Assembly: GCA_951799405.1 (NCBI GenBank) | Contig: OX637353.1 | Location: 13,888,001-13,952,000, forward strand | Source of the DNA: Agapetus fuscipes | Lineage: Eukaryota > Arthropoda > Insecta > Trichoptera > Glossosomatidae | Reading direction: 5' to 3' | Length of the DNA: 64,000 nt | Notes under the pieces: model-generated | The model's input: only the letters and a program-made list of their open reading frames with translations | Told to the model about the DNA's origin: nothing | The model's database searches: none | Shown: one piece after another, positions 21,034-31,129 of the stretch | Position numbering within the stretch: the stretch's first letter is position 1 | Layout of the letters: every line of letters starts with the position of its first letter | Program-made: the position numbers and the translations under genes

Positions 21034-23045
21034 CCCTACACTGCACGATTTTCTGTAAATGCAAATAAAAAATGTATTAGGATGTATTATCCCACATAAG
21101 TAATGGGAAAAATAGTAAAAAAAATCAAAAAACACTTTTTGTGTACTTTATTGTAGAAAAATCAGTTGTTACAAATATGTTAACTTGTACTTCAAGGCAT
21201 CATTTTCGGGCGTCATATAACATGTTCCGAATAATTACTATTAATAAAATAATTAATACTTTCAGTTCAAATAGCGAAGGTTTAAGTTACGAATACTAAT
21301 AAAATACACAATATAAAAAAAATAATATAAAAACTATAACTGATTATATATTCGAGGCTTGCAAATCTTGTTGAAGAATGGCTGAGGCTAATTATCAATA
21401 GATTTTGATGAAAAAAATATGAAGTGTGATATTTCATGAAACAATTTTTTTTTTTTATCAGCACAGAGATATATGCCACATTTATAAAAGGCAAAGCTTA
21501 CATCCAGGTAACTTGCATCTCATTCTGATATCATCAAATACCACCTAGTGCCCAATATTGTCCGTTCTGACATCTTTCGGGGTACATAGGCAGAAGTACT
21601 TGAATTCAGTCTTTCATTGAAAATATCTGCCTCGACTGATGATGTACTGGGTCACCCACGTTTATTAGTCTTAGTGTAACCACAATGGCACAAGTTATAG
21701 GCTTATTTGGCGCGAAAGTCGACCAAAAGCATTTTTTTTCATTTATTGAAACTGTTTTGTAAAACAACCAGTTGTTAATGATTGCCATAACTAAAAGATG
21801 TTAAAACACTCTCATGTACCATTTTATTGTTCTCATCTTTATCTTATAACATTCCATCAAACTATCCATGAAGCTACCACCACTCATATGCTTATTGAAT
21901 TCCTCTACAAGTTTCGAAGCCTCAATATGTGCCTAATTTTTTGTTTTAAATTCTATCAAACTTTTTACAGTCTTTACAGGCTCTTTGCCAGTGGGAGTTG
22001 ACAAAAACGAGATTGCAGGCTTTGCTGGATCTAATTGATTTAAAAATATATTAGATTTTGACACTATTCTATCTATCAAATCATCATTGAAAAAATACTA
22101 TAAAATTGTAAAAAGTATCGTCAACTCCCTGATGGAAGGTGGAAACGAAGAATCACTTATCACAGAATCACTCTGAATTTCTTACATTCCTCATTTAGAA
22201 TAAGGTTTTTGCTTTTGCAAAGTAGTCGGGAATATTTTCTTTGAGTTTCTTGGCCGCTTCTTTTGAATTCAATGGTGCTGGCTGTTCCTCTGGTTCTTCG
22301 GGTAGCATCACTGCACCTTCTTCTTCTTTATCTATTGAAACGTGACACTTAGGTAGGTTCATTGTAAATTCTAACAACTAACACATTTTATGTCTTGCGT
22401 TAATATTTCATAGAAATAATATTGCCTGCCATCATCAATTACTTCAACCGGTATCGATTTTGCATCCAAGTCTTATGTAGGTGTACGGGGTGGTAATCAC
22501 TCATCATCTAAGTCTTCAAAATCATCCTCACTTCCAGGAAAGGCCGCCACAATATTTTTTTTTTTGTTCTACTTCAGTGATAAATTCAAAATCTATCCAA
22601 TCTACTTTGCCTATTGTATATGAAATCATTTTTCTGCAATCACACGTTTGTGTACAAGTTAACATATTTGTAACAGCCGAAAAGAGGTTCATTTTCCAAC
22701 ATCAAAATACTTAGTAATCATTATAAAAATATTTGATTACTCATTTATGTATCTTGGTTCGTCGTAACAAATACTTTTAATCACTGTTAACTGTAAATTA
22801 ACCACTTTTAAAAAATAAAAACCAAGAGCGTCCGCAGCACGTTTTTAGAAGTTTTGTCAAGCCACAATAAAGAAGTCATACTCACACTCAATGTTTATGT
22901 TAAGCAAGTTTGAACCTTACCACAATGGACAGGGAGATGTAACCTAAATGATAAAATAGCACTGAAGTGAGAAAAAAATATATTTCACAGTGATAGGAGG
23001 ATTTAAAAGAGATGTTACAAATATGTAACAGTATGCAGTGTAGGG
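21034..23045 (-). mobile_element. piggyBac-type transposon, decayed
   Basis: Perfect 12-bp TIRs CCCTACACTGCA / TGCAGTGTAGGG and the canonical TTAA duplication at 21030-21033 and 23046-23049. A subterminal word (GTTACAAATATGTTAACTTG) occurs near 21169 and inverted near 22655. Encodes a broken transposase on the minus strand. Confidence 0.95.
21606..22700 (-). pseudogene. piggyBac transposase remnants
   Basis: Read from high to low coordinates. An N-terminal acidic region (GSEDDFEDLDDE near 22520; EEEGAVMLPEEPEEQPAP at 22195-22377) is followed by a stretch near 22100-22000 that begins the DDE domain (FFNDDLIDRIVSKSNIF). A jump removes the middle of the domain, then comes the conserved late part (GGSFMDSLMECYKIKMRTIK, WYMRVF, stop, HLLVMAIINNWLFYK) near 21900-21750. 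Where active piggyBac enzymes have GGVD before the MDS/LDQ motif this copy reads GGSF, so the third catalytic Asp is lost; the first two lie in the deleted part. Several stops and frameshifts: inactive. Confidence 0.8.
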
Positions 23046-23106
23046 TTAAACGGGAAATCGAGCTGTATGGCACTCTTCGTCACTGGATCACATACAATAC
23101 GTATAT

Positions 23107-23447
23107 TGTTACGAATGCATAGGTTTCTGCCTAGGCGTGTTTACATGATGCGTATGTGTGTGTGTAGACGTGAGTGTTTGATACTTTGAACTGTTGATAC
23201 TTCAGGTACTTTCTGGAAATATCTATTCTAGATGCGTCAGGAACATGCTAGAATAGGCCTTGGTCCCATATAAATAGGCTGCAGTTCTGTGAAGCAGCCA
23301 GTGATCGATTAACGCTCTAGCCGTGAATCCAACAAAGACAGAAGTTGCAGAGTGAACCATATTTTGTAATCAGATGGTTAAAAAAATCCTGTGTAATAAA
23401 TACAGCCGAAATTTTATTAAAAGTGAACCTGATATAAAATCATAATA
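23107..23447 (+). mobile_element. solo LTR, family LTR-D
   Basis: Starts TGTTACGAATGCATAGG, has CCCATATAAATAGGC (TATA-like) near 23266 and AATAAATACAGCC near 23395, and ends ATAAAATCATAATA. In the opposite orientation to 13539-13802. Confidence 0.65.
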
Positions 23448-23607
23448 TGGTAAACAGACAGCTCCATCAAAGAAAACTACAGATTAAACAAAATTTTACT
23501 TACTCATTTTGTAATTACAAAGGTTTATTGGAGGGCAAGTTTTCTGTGACTTATATATCGTTGACTAAAAAGTCGTGTGGACGAATCGTCATGTGAATTA
23601 TCCGTAA

Positions 23608-23880
23608 TTGATGTGCTCCTTGACTTATAGGTTGTTATGCGGCTGACCACCCATACTGTAAAAATTGGTTCACTTTGCCAATGTCACCCCTGTTTCAGGG
23701 AAGGACGGCAAGAGTTGCAAGGCTTATGTTCATTTGAGATTGGGTTTTATATTGTAGGTCCACATGCGGCATGTGTTAGCGCGAAATTATACATATCTGC
23801 TTGTGGGAATGCATTTAATATAAAACTTAAATGATATATATATTTGCAGCTTAGATTAGATTAGATTGATTAGATGTGTA
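23608..23880 (+). repeat. Tail-A copy
   Basis: Starts CTCCTTGACTTATAGG; ends CAGCTTAGATTAGATTAG. Confidence 0.88.
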
Positions 23881-23924
23881 TGTAGACAAGTAATCTGTGG
23901 CTGAGTTGTCTGTACTTACTACTT

Positions 23925-24430
23925 ACTTTGCGTATGGCCGGCAAGCACAGCAAATCACTTGGCCGTTGGGCCGCGTCAGAGGCGAAGATCCAAGCCCTCC
24001 ATCCACTTCACTGCTCCTGGCGTGGCTTCGTGGAGGTCTTTCAGGCCAGAAGGGTGTCTTCTGATGGGGCACTCCTCCACTATGTGACGGACAGTCTGGT
24101 TCTCCGCCCCACAGTCACATCCTGAAGATGTAGCTAATCCTCATCTATGGAGCAAGAAGTTGCAACGGCCTTGCTCGGTTCGGATCCTATTCAAGGTCGT
24201 CCACAGTCCTCTCGCAAGATTAAACCTTGGGATCTCCTGGTGTGGCAGAGTGATCAGCTCGTGGTTTTTAAAGCTTTTCTCCTCCCATATGGACTTCCAT
24301 TGCAATGTAGCATCCCTACTCCGATCATCAATTGTCCAGATGGGACTTGAGTCGCTTGTTTGGGTGCTGCAGGGAGCAGCGGGTCACTTCTCACTCTGTC
24401 GACCAGTTTTATGGATGCTAAGGATCTACG
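23925..24430 (-). pseudogene. LINE-E (jockey-like) C-terminus
   Basis: Minus strand: FNLARGLWTTLNRIRTEQGR, CNFLLHR, a TGA where Trp is expected, then GCDCGAENQTVRHIVEECP and SGLKDLHEATPGAVKW before the stop at about 23977. The CxCG...H....C pattern is the zinc-knuckle-like end of jockey-type LINE polyproteins. 3' tail is a CAAAGTAAGTAGTAAG-type repeat. Plus-strand ORFs here (to 150 aa) are antisense shadows. Confidence 0.8.
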
Positions 24431-24625
24431 CAGGGTTGGGGGGGGCGATGTTGGACAGGACCGAGAGCCACTGGATGGGTGTAGACCTTACGGTTCCTGA
24501 GAAGTTGTCTATGACCGTAATGGAGTTGACCGAAAAGTCGTATCGTGTGACAGATTTGTCAACGGCCGATCTGAAGTCTATGGACGAATTGTCTTTGACC
24601 AATTTGTTGTGACACGGTGGGACTT

Positions 24626-24867
24626 CTCACCTATGCGTCGAGTCTTTAAACGAATACGTGAAGAAAATAAAATCTAAAATAACGGCGTGTTGTTCCAGTA
24701 AATTTCGCTTTGCTTTTCTTGTTTCTCCATTTTGAACAACAGCACGAGTTTATGAGTTCACACACACATCATGTCACACGTATGTACTTAAAATTTATCT
24801 AAGAAAATAAACAACATGAATAAGATGAATGAGAATAACAAGAGGATAAATAAGTACATAAAAAAAC
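24626..24867. other. unassigned
   Basis: No gene or recognised repeat. Confidence 0.3.
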
Positions 24868-25145
24868 TTGGTAGAGTGATCGTATTCCATGCCGAGAGCT
24901 CGAGTTTGAATCCTACCGAAGGTGTCAGAAATTATTTTCCGTTTTAGTGTTTATTTGAAAACCCAAAATTATAGACATGCAAGCTTTACTCAGCCTTTAC
25001 AAGAAATGATTACCAGCTGAGCTGGGAAATTCCCCCTTCAACTGAAGTCATTGGCGTAAGGGCAGCCCTCTTTTCTGTAAAAATAAATAGATCCCACTCG
25101 CAAGAAGTTACACTTTATGTGTAGCTAAGTATCGTGTAGCGTTTT
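24868..25145 (+). mobile_element. SINE-Ala copy, 5' truncated
   Basis: Starts within box A (TTGGTAGAGTG), box B mutated (GAGTTTGAATCC), body and 3' end present. Confidence 0.8.
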
Positions 25146-25201
25146 TAACGATTAACAATTTTTTTTTTGTGTTTATCTATTAACGCATTGAAAGTCCATT
25201 T

Positions 25202-25303
25202 TTAATTACTTAAAAAATCAAATGGATAAATTATAGTTATAATTCATTTATTAAATAAGTGAATTAAAACTATGTTTTATCCATTTGATTTTTTAAATAA
25301 TTA
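25202..25303. repeat. 102-bp near-perfect palindrome
   Basis: TTAATTACTTAAAAAATCAA at 25202-25221 pairs with TTGATTTTTTAAATAATTAA at 25284-25303. The inner part pairs too (AATTCATTTATTAAATAAGTGAATT region). A foldback hairpin of AT-rich DNA; origin unknown. Confidence 0.65.
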
Positions 25304-25662
25304 ACAACTTCCTCGGGAGCTGGGAAAAACGTACAAATAAATATGTTCCACTTGCTACATGCAACGCCTTCGTGGAAAACGTGATAATAAGTTGCGCTAC
25401 GTGTGAAGCTTAGTTGCTTTGCTCCACTCTTACATATAACATAAGTCATTTTGAATCCAATCATTTTAAGTCTTAACAGCTGTTCGGAATCCTCAAATAA
25501 ACTCTTGCCATATTTCCATTGAAATCAAATGGCATTGACGCTAATGTCTCATGTTTTAGACCATTTACGTTGACAACCTTACACCAATTTAACATTTTAA
25601 CATAATTAACAATTACAAGAAAAAAGACTTGCGATCTACTTTATTTACACAGACTATCGATA
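25304..25662. other. unassigned
   Basis: No gene; GTTCCACTTGC...CATGCAACGCCTTCGTGG at 25345-25375 looks like a decayed SINE-Ala 3' body. Confidence 0.35.
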
Positions 25663-25990
25663 CCGGTCGATAGCTCAGGTGGTAGAGTGCTTGCATTCCA
25701 TGCCGAAAGCTCGGGTTCGAATCCCATCGAGGGTGTCAGAAATGATTTCCCGTTTCGGTGTTTATTTCAAACCCCAAATAAAATGCCGGCAAGGTTTACT
25801 CAGCCTTCACAAGAAATGAGTACCAGCACTCTCGGGAGCTGGGAAACCTCCACTTCAACTGAAGTGGTTGGCGTAAGGCCGGCCCCCTTACCTGTAAAAA
25901 TAAATAGGTTCAACTCGCCACATGCGACCCCTTCAGGGATAACGCGGCAAGAAGTTACACTATATGTGTAGCTTAGTTGCGTTTTTTTTT
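25663..25990 (+). mobile_element. SINE-Ala, complete copy
   Basis: CCGGTCGATAGCTCAGGTGG (box A), GGGTTCGAATCCC (box B), full body to TAGCTTAGTTGCG and poly-T. Best reference for the family. Confidence 0.93.
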
Positions 25991-26158
25991 TTTTTTTACT
26001 ATGAAATCACTTTACTCGAGAGGATGTTGTTTTATTAAGAGAAAGAAATTTCTTGTTAACCCGCATTTTTACATTATGGGCCTTCTACCATCAAAGAAAG
26101 TGAAACAACAACTGCCATATACAATAAGGGCTGAGTTTGACTAATTCCAATTCCCCTA

Positions 26159-26622
26159 CATAAAGATGTATGGAAGTGAAGCCTGGACAGTGAATGATGG
26201 CGAAATGAGTAAAGTGTGTACGGTGGAAATGAATCATTTGAGAAGCATGACAGGAAAAACTCTAAAGAGTTAGGAATGAATGGGTAAAGAAATAATGTAA
26301 TTTGAAAGAGGATGTGAAAGTTAAGGTACAAAAGAATGTGATGTGGAAAGAATGAATGATGATAGACTGACAATGTCTATATACAGAGGTAGTGTGAATG
26401 GAAAAAGAGGTAAGGGATGACCGAGAAATGCATGAAGTGATCAGATTGCTGAGATTGTGAAAAAATAGGATTTACAAAGCGAGCGTAAAAGAAGAAAATA
26501 CATTAAAAAGTTGATGGATATGAATGAATTGAAAGACGTATGTAAGGATAGGAATAAATAGAGGCAACTTTGCAGAGGCTCTGGCAACCCCTAGCTGAAT
26601 GGCGACAGAGTAACAGTTACAG
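26159..26622 (+). pseudogene. LINE-B C-terminal fragment
   Basis: Translates as MYGSEAWTVNDGEMSKVCTV, EMNHLRSMTGKT-like, then with stops and frameshifts IYRGSVNGKRGK, MNELKDVCKDRNK and GSGNP, followed by GCGACAGAGTAACAGTTACAG. Homologous over this length with the intact LINE-A fragment at 59629-60207. Multiple stops. Confidence 0.85.
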
Positions 26623-27110
26623 TTTACTTTGCTTCAATTCCATAAGCTAGTTCAGGTCCATAATCTTTTGTGTCAACGGAGGCTTCGTTCAGGGAATCCT
26701 GATGATGAAGAAGTAGAGTTGGCATATCTTGGTGTTCATCACAGTTATAGTATTGAACATGAATTTACATGTTTGTGTCAATGTTATTTTTTACTATCAA
26801 AAATGCAAAACCACCTCTCAATTCCATAATCGCTTTTTTTTCATAAATATTCATCTTTTTTCAATTTCATCACCGTGTTCAATGTAATCGGCCGGGTATG
26901 TTTTTTTTCACACCCAATCGTTGTTATTAAAGTTTAAGGGTCTGCCCAGGTACGCCTCCCGCTAAGAGGGCGTAATCGCCTGTGAAATGATTACCGCATT
27001 AAGCACGTTCTGGAAATAAAAGCATTTCAAGCACTCGATAAACCGGCACTTATGTACGCCCATAAAAAATTCATAGCCTTATTGAAATGTTATCCAAAAA
27101 TAAGAGCAGG
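26623..27110. other. unassigned, possibly unique sequence
   Basis: A 66-codon plus ORF (26629-26829) is unrecognised. 26940-27050 is less AT-rich and not repeated in the window. Confidence 0.3.
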
Positions 27111-27116
27111 TAGCTG

Positions 27117-27168
27117 TTACAGTAACTCTGTCGCCATTCCGCTAAGTGTGGCCAGAGCCTCGCATGTA
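27117..27168 (-). repeat. LINE-B 3' end fragment
   Basis: CTGTTACAGTAACTCTGTCG and CCATTCCGCTAAGTGTGGCC are the reverse of the LINE-B 3' end. Confidence 0.75.
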
Positions 27169-27360
27169 GCGATTTGGGACCTATTTATTTTTACGGGTAA
27201 GGGGGCCGGCCTCACACCAACCACTTTCAGTTGAATTGGAGGTTTCCCAGCTCCCGGGGGGGGCTGGTTCTCATTTTTTGTAAAGGCTGAGTAAACCTTG
27301 AGATCGAAGCCTTGCTCTCGGCATGGAATGCAAGCATTCTACCAATTGAGCATATCGACC
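27169..27360 (-). mobile_element. SINE-Ala copy, 3' truncated
   Basis: GGGGCCGGCCTCACACC to CAATTGAGCATATCGACC; box B decayed. Confidence 0.8.
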
Positions 27361-27404
27361 TTTTTACGAACTTTATCGTCGTCGCGGTTTGCGTTTTTTA
27401 CAAT

Positions 27405-27602
27405 TTGCGCTTTGTAAAGCGCTAATTCTCAAACAAGATCCAGTTGCTGTAAGGCTGGATGGACCATTGGTAAAGGTTTATGAACCCAACAAAGCGCAAA
27501 TTTTAAAATATAAATGGTATATTTTTGGTGCTCCGCAGGGATTCGAACCCACAACCTTCCATTCAGAGTCCGAAGTGTTACCACTGAACTACGGACCGGT
27601 CC
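27405..27602 (-). mobile_element. SINE-5S copy, partial
   Basis: tRNA unit and body, with the same junction GGACCGGTCC at 27593-27602; no 5S and no (ATT)n tail. Abuts Tail-A. Confidence 0.82.
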
Positions 27603-27845
27603 TTGAGTTGCAAAGATATATTACATTCAAGATTCAAATTCAATGCGTTCCCATGAGCAGACATGTATAAGCTTGCGCTCATACATGCCGCATTAGGACC
27701 TTTAATATAAAAATCTAAATCTGAACTGAACATGGGCACTGCAACTCTTGCTGACCTTTCCCGACACAGTGGCGACATTGGCAAAGTATACCATTTTTTT
27801 ACCGTATGGATGGTCAGTTTGATACTAACCTATAAGTCAAGGAAT
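27603..27845 (-). repeat. Tail-A copy
   Basis: TGAGTTGCAAAGATATATTA to ACCTATAAGTCAAGGAATT. Confidence 0.85.
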
Positions 27846-27847
27846 TC

Positions 27848-28082
27848 TACACTTGACTTATAAGTTGGTAGGAGGCTGAACACACATGCTGTGAAAAATG
27901 GTTCACTTTGCCAATGTTACTCCCTGTTTCAGGGAAGGTCAGTAAAAGTTGCGGAGCTTAAGTTCATTTGAGGTTTGGTTTTTGAATTGTAAGTACACAT
28001 GCAGCATTTATCAGCGTCAATTTATAGGTGTATGTTTTTGGGCATGCATTTAAAATGAATTTAAAATTAAGGTATAGAAACA
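27848..28082 (+). repeat. Tail-A copy
   Basis: Head-to-head with the previous copy (ACTTGACTTATAAGTTGG start); tail repeats missing. Confidence 0.82.
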
Positions 28083-28428
28083 CAAAGTAATCTAAGCAGT
28101 AAATAAATAGATAATTTTGAATTTTTGTTTTTAGCTACTTCCAAGGATAAGAGTTAAAAATAGGAGAGGGTTTTTCTTAACTTCAGCACGTATCAACCTT
28201 TTTTTGTATCGTTTTGTGAAATCCTTGGGAATTGTCTGACAGAAAGCTCTTGCACAAGCAAATCATTAGAGAGGATAAAGAAAAAGGTGTAAAGGTGCTT
28301 AAGCAAAATTCATACAAATATAAAAGTATGCATCGTACTTAACAGAAAGGTTGGTGTAAGGCTGTTAACATAAATACCTAGTCTAAAAATTAGGTATTAT
28401 TGCAAATTCCGTCTGGTAAACTTTGTTG
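28083..28428. other. unassigned
   Basis: No gene or clear repeat. Confidence 0.3.
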
Positions 28429-28429
28429 G

Positions 28430-28557
28430 TTTTATTTTGGATTTGAAATAAACAACGAAACGGGAAACCATTTCTGTCACCCTTGAAGGGGATCGAACCC
28501 TTGCTCTCGGGATGGAATGCAAGCATTCTACCAATTGAGTTATCGACCGGACTTTTT
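28430..28557 (-). mobile_element. SINE-Ala head fragment
   Basis: GAAACGGGAAACCATTTC, GGGGATCGAACCC and GAGTTATCGACCGG. Confidence 0.8.
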
Positions 28558-28636
28558 ACGAGCTTGGTTGTCGCTACAAAGCGCCAATCCTCAAGTAAGA
28601 CCCAATTGTTATAAGGCTAGATGGACCTGTTGCAAC
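28558..28636 (-). repeat. SINE-5S body fragment
   Basis: ACGAGCTTGGTTGTCGC to AGGCTAGATGGACC. Confidence 0.7.
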
Positions 28637-28656
28637 TTTGATTAAACAACTATCCC

Positions 28657-29060
28657 TGTCATCCATGTCAACGACGATACCATGTTGAAAGTTCTCATCA
28701 GATCACCGAAGTTAAGCAACATTGGGCGTGGATGCTACTTGGATGGGTGACCGCTCAGGTACACCGCGTGTTGTTGGCATTTTTCGGACCGGTCCGTAGT
28801 CCAGTGGCAACATTTCGGACTCATAAATAGAAAGCTGTGGATTCGAATCCCGGCGGAGCACAAAAAATATACGATTTATATTTCCAAATGTGCTCTTCGC
28901 TGGGACCGGTCACTGAAAGCTCCATCCAACCTAACAACAACTGGGTCTTGCTTGAGAATTGGCGCTTTCTACAGAGACGCCCAAGCTCGCGGAGGGCTCT
29001 TGAGGTGTGATACACACAAAAACAGTGATCACCAAGTAAATCCTAATATTATTATTATTA
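28657..29060 (+). mobile_element. SINE-5S, complete copy with TSD
   Basis: 5S-like 28667-28789, junction GGACCGGTCC, tRNA-like unit with box A TAGTCCAGTGG and box B GGATTCGAATCCC, body to CTCACCAAG-like and (ATT)n. Flanking 20-bp duplications at 28637-28656 and 29061-29080 differ at one base (TTTGATTAAACAAC[T/C]ATCCC), so the element moved as one 5S+tRNA unit. Confidence 0.95.
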
Positions 29061-29080
29061 TTTGATTAAACAACCATCCC

Positions 29081-29485
29081 CCATTCCTCGCGGCCAATTT
29101 TCAGGCTTCTACGCCTTCAGTGTGTCACGTATTTGTGACAAAATAAAAAGGAAGATTTCTCCGCGTAATACGTCGGTCGTAAGCCCGGCCGGTGAAGTGT
29201 TTGCCCTACAAATTCGAGACTTAGTGTGACCCTTTTGCGGAAAAGAACCCTCACTTTTTGTGACGAGGTCTTTTACCGCGTCAGGCCGTGGAGAGCGTTA
29301 AAGTAGGACGTGGTGGTTGAATTTTGACGTTGAGGTTGGAAATTTTATGGATGCGTTGTCATCATTGAAATCAACGTCAGGAGATTTACATACATGTTTA
29401 AAATTAATTAAAATATACACTTTATAAAACACAAAGTTAATGCCTCTACAATCAATAAAATCACAATTTAAGTTTCAAAGCTTAT
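29081..29485. other. unassigned, moderately GC-rich
   Basis: 29090-29350 is not repeated in the window and has no long ORF. Confidence 0.3.
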
Positions 29486-29498
29486 ATGACTTGAATTG

Positions 29499-29734
29499 AA
29501 TAAGAGTTTTAGGCTTACACGGCCGGCTGATGATGCTGGAGTGATGTTTTCCGGGATCTGTTGCCGTGGTCTGTGGGAGCTGGAGCTTCCGGACGTTTCA
29601 CAGTTCTCATCAAGATCATCTTCATCATCATCATACTTCACGCTGACGAAGCCCATTGTAGAAATGGGCGAAACGTCTGCAAGCTCCAGCTCCCCCAGAC
29701 CACGGCAACAGATCCCGGAAAACATCACCCCAGC
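29499..29734. mobile_element. PL2 element, copy 2, with 13-bp TSD
   Basis: Flanked by ATGACTTGAATTG at 29486-29498 and 29735-29747 (exact). Left arm 29499-29602 and right arm about 29655-29734 are inverted repeats (ACGGCAACAGATCCCGGAAA on the right). Right arm, plus strand: CTGACGA, A, hairpin GCCCATT/AATGGGC with loop GTAGA, then GAAACGTC. Copy 1 has CTGAAGA at the same place, so the variable base is the N of CUGANGA. Confidence 0.75.
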
Positions 29735-29796
29735 ATGACTTGAATTGTCTAAGCGCTATCGGACTTTGTCTGTCCATCTTCAAAGGCTTATATATG

Positions 29797-29826
29797 AGGT
29801 GATTTATTTGGTGAGCGCTGTTCTTG
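29797..29826 (-). repeat. SINE-5S 3' end fragment
   Basis: GGTGATTTATTTGGTGAGCG is the reversed end of the SINE-5S body. Confidence 0.55.
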
Positions 29827-29827
29827 A

Positions 29828-30375
29828 TTGATAGGTTGGTATGAAGCTGACCCCCCGTGCTGTAAAAATTGGTTCACTTTTGCCAATGCCACCCCGGTTT
29901 CAGGGAAACGCGGCAAGAGTTGCTAGGTTTATGTTCATGTGGGGTTTTTAATTTTTTATTTGTATGCATGCAGTATGTATACAAAGAAAGTGTGAAAGGA
30001 AAAAGAGGGAAGGGACGACCGAGAAAAGTATGGAGTGATCAGATTGAGGAGATTGTGAAAGAATGGGATATACAAAGTGAGCGTAAAAGAAGAAAATGCA
30101 TGAAAAAGGTGATGGATATGAATGAATTGAAAGAGGTATGTAAGGATAGAAAAAAATGGAGGCAACTCTGCAGAGGCTCTGGCCACCCCTAGCGGAATGG
30201 CGACAGAGTTACAGTTACAGTTACAGTTACAGTTACAGTTACAGTACAGTTACACATGCAGAATGTATTTATAGGCGCTGAACCACATGTGCCTGTTTGT
30301 GGGCATGCATTTAATATGAGCCCTAAATGTTACAATATACTTGCAGCTTAGATTAAAGATTAAAGATAGATTGTT
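29828..30375 (+). repeat. Tail-A copy split by LINE-B
   Basis: Parts 29828-29980 and 30255-30375, ending CAGCTTAGATTAAAG. CATGCAGTATGTAT at 29967-29980 recurs as CATGCAGAATGTAT at 30255-30268. Confidence 0.85.
29981..30254 (+). pseudogene. LINE-B, short 5'-truncated insertion
   Basis: Encodes the LINE-B C-terminus: KESVKGKRGKGRPRKVWSDQ, EEIVKEWDIQSERKRRKC, MKKVMDMNELKEVCKDRKKW, RQLCRGSGHP, stop at 30192. Then ATGGCGACAG and (ACAGTT)n to 30250. Bounded by a 14-bp TSD (one mismatch). The 107-codon ORF from 29869 fuses translated Tail-A with this fragment by chance. Confidence 0.92.
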
Positions 30376-30424
30376 GCTTAACGCTGTCTCTCTTACCTAC
30401 CTGTGGAAACAAATAAAAACTAAG

Positions 30425-30810
30425 CTTATCTAATCTAATCAAAGTTGCAAATATATGTTACATTGGAGATTCACATTACATTAAATTTAACAACCAGACA
30501 CGTACAAGTTTGCGCTTGCACATGCCGCATGTGAACCTACAACCTTAAAAGCAAATCTCAAATGGACATACACCTTGTAACTTTTGCCGTCCTACTGCGT
30601 GGGTGGTCAGCCGCATACTCACCTATAAATCAAGGAGCATACACAACAAATTATATTTTTAAAATCAATATATAATAATATATGTGGGTATTAAAACTAA
30701 AACAGAAAACCAATTCCAATTTAATAAACCCTAGCCGCCAACATTACAGATCAACCGCCAATTCTTTCTGTCCTTACGTACTTCTGTCATTTCCTCCAGA
30801 GTCACATGTC
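30425..30810 (-). pseudogene. LINE-A 3' end
   Basis: Tail (CTAATCTAATCAAAG), Tail-A, UTR spacer, and the reversed last codons (CATTACAGATCAACCGCC... for WRLICNV, TCTTTCTGTCCTTACG for CKDRKK). 5' truncated after about 30 codons. Confidence 0.82.
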
Positions 30811-31129
30811 ACATGTCCACCATGTCTAAATAGCGTTGTGAAGCACTGCTAGTAGAAATACAACAGAAAAAAATAATATCCGTGATTCTCTCCCACAAAG
30901 TGTTTTTTTTCATTCAGGAGTATTTTTTTTTATCTTTCTAGAGAGACACTCGTTTGTCTCTATATTCTACGAAATGAAAGATTGTCGTCTTTCTACCTGG
31001 AACCGCACAAACGTTTACGTTTTACACTGAAACTTAGCGTTTAACGAAAAGTATTTCTACACCAATCCAGCGCTATTTTAGTTTTCATACATTTCAGGAA
31101 CAACTCTTGTACGTTTTGTTTTTGGGGTA
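30811..31129. other. unassigned
   Basis: No gene or repeat recognised. Confidence 0.3.

Larger units (their letters stand above)
20851..23085. mobile_element. MITE carrying a piggyBac insertion
   Basis: Left TIR CAGTGGCAAAGGGTGCCATA, right TIR (minus) CAGTGACGAAGAGTGCCATA. Without 21034-23045 it is about 220 bp. A second copy of its left part is at 45636-45835. TIR sequence suggests a hAT-like origin; no TSD is evident. Confidence 0.65.
20686..24616. mobile_element. FB-II foldback element, copy 1, heavily nested
   Basis: Left arm 20686-20850 starts GGTTCCACGACAAATCGG and consists of degenerate words such as GGTCACAGAC, CGTCCACAGACAAT and CGTCCAGACACATCGG. The right arm is the same reversed, in two pieces, 23560-23605 and about 24455-24616 (CGTGTCACAACAAATTGG on the minus strand at the end). 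Flanking 9-mers GTGAGTTTT and GTGGGACTT match at 6 of 9. Nested inside: MITE with piggyBac, LTR-D, Tail-A, LINE-E. Confidence 0.5.

Noticed and set aside
23637..23834. Recurrent ~65-aa ORF (MRLTTHTVK...GSLCQCHPCF)
   Set aside because: Seen in many Tail-A copies with different breaks; it is UTR sequence, not a conserved peptide.
24147..24612. Plus-strand ORF of 150 aa
   Set aside because: Antisense of the LINE-E pseudogene and of the FB-II arm.
25663..25740. tRNA gene
   Set aside because: Boxes A and B are present but the acceptor and anticodon stems do not pair well, and the sequence is the head of a multi-copy SINE.
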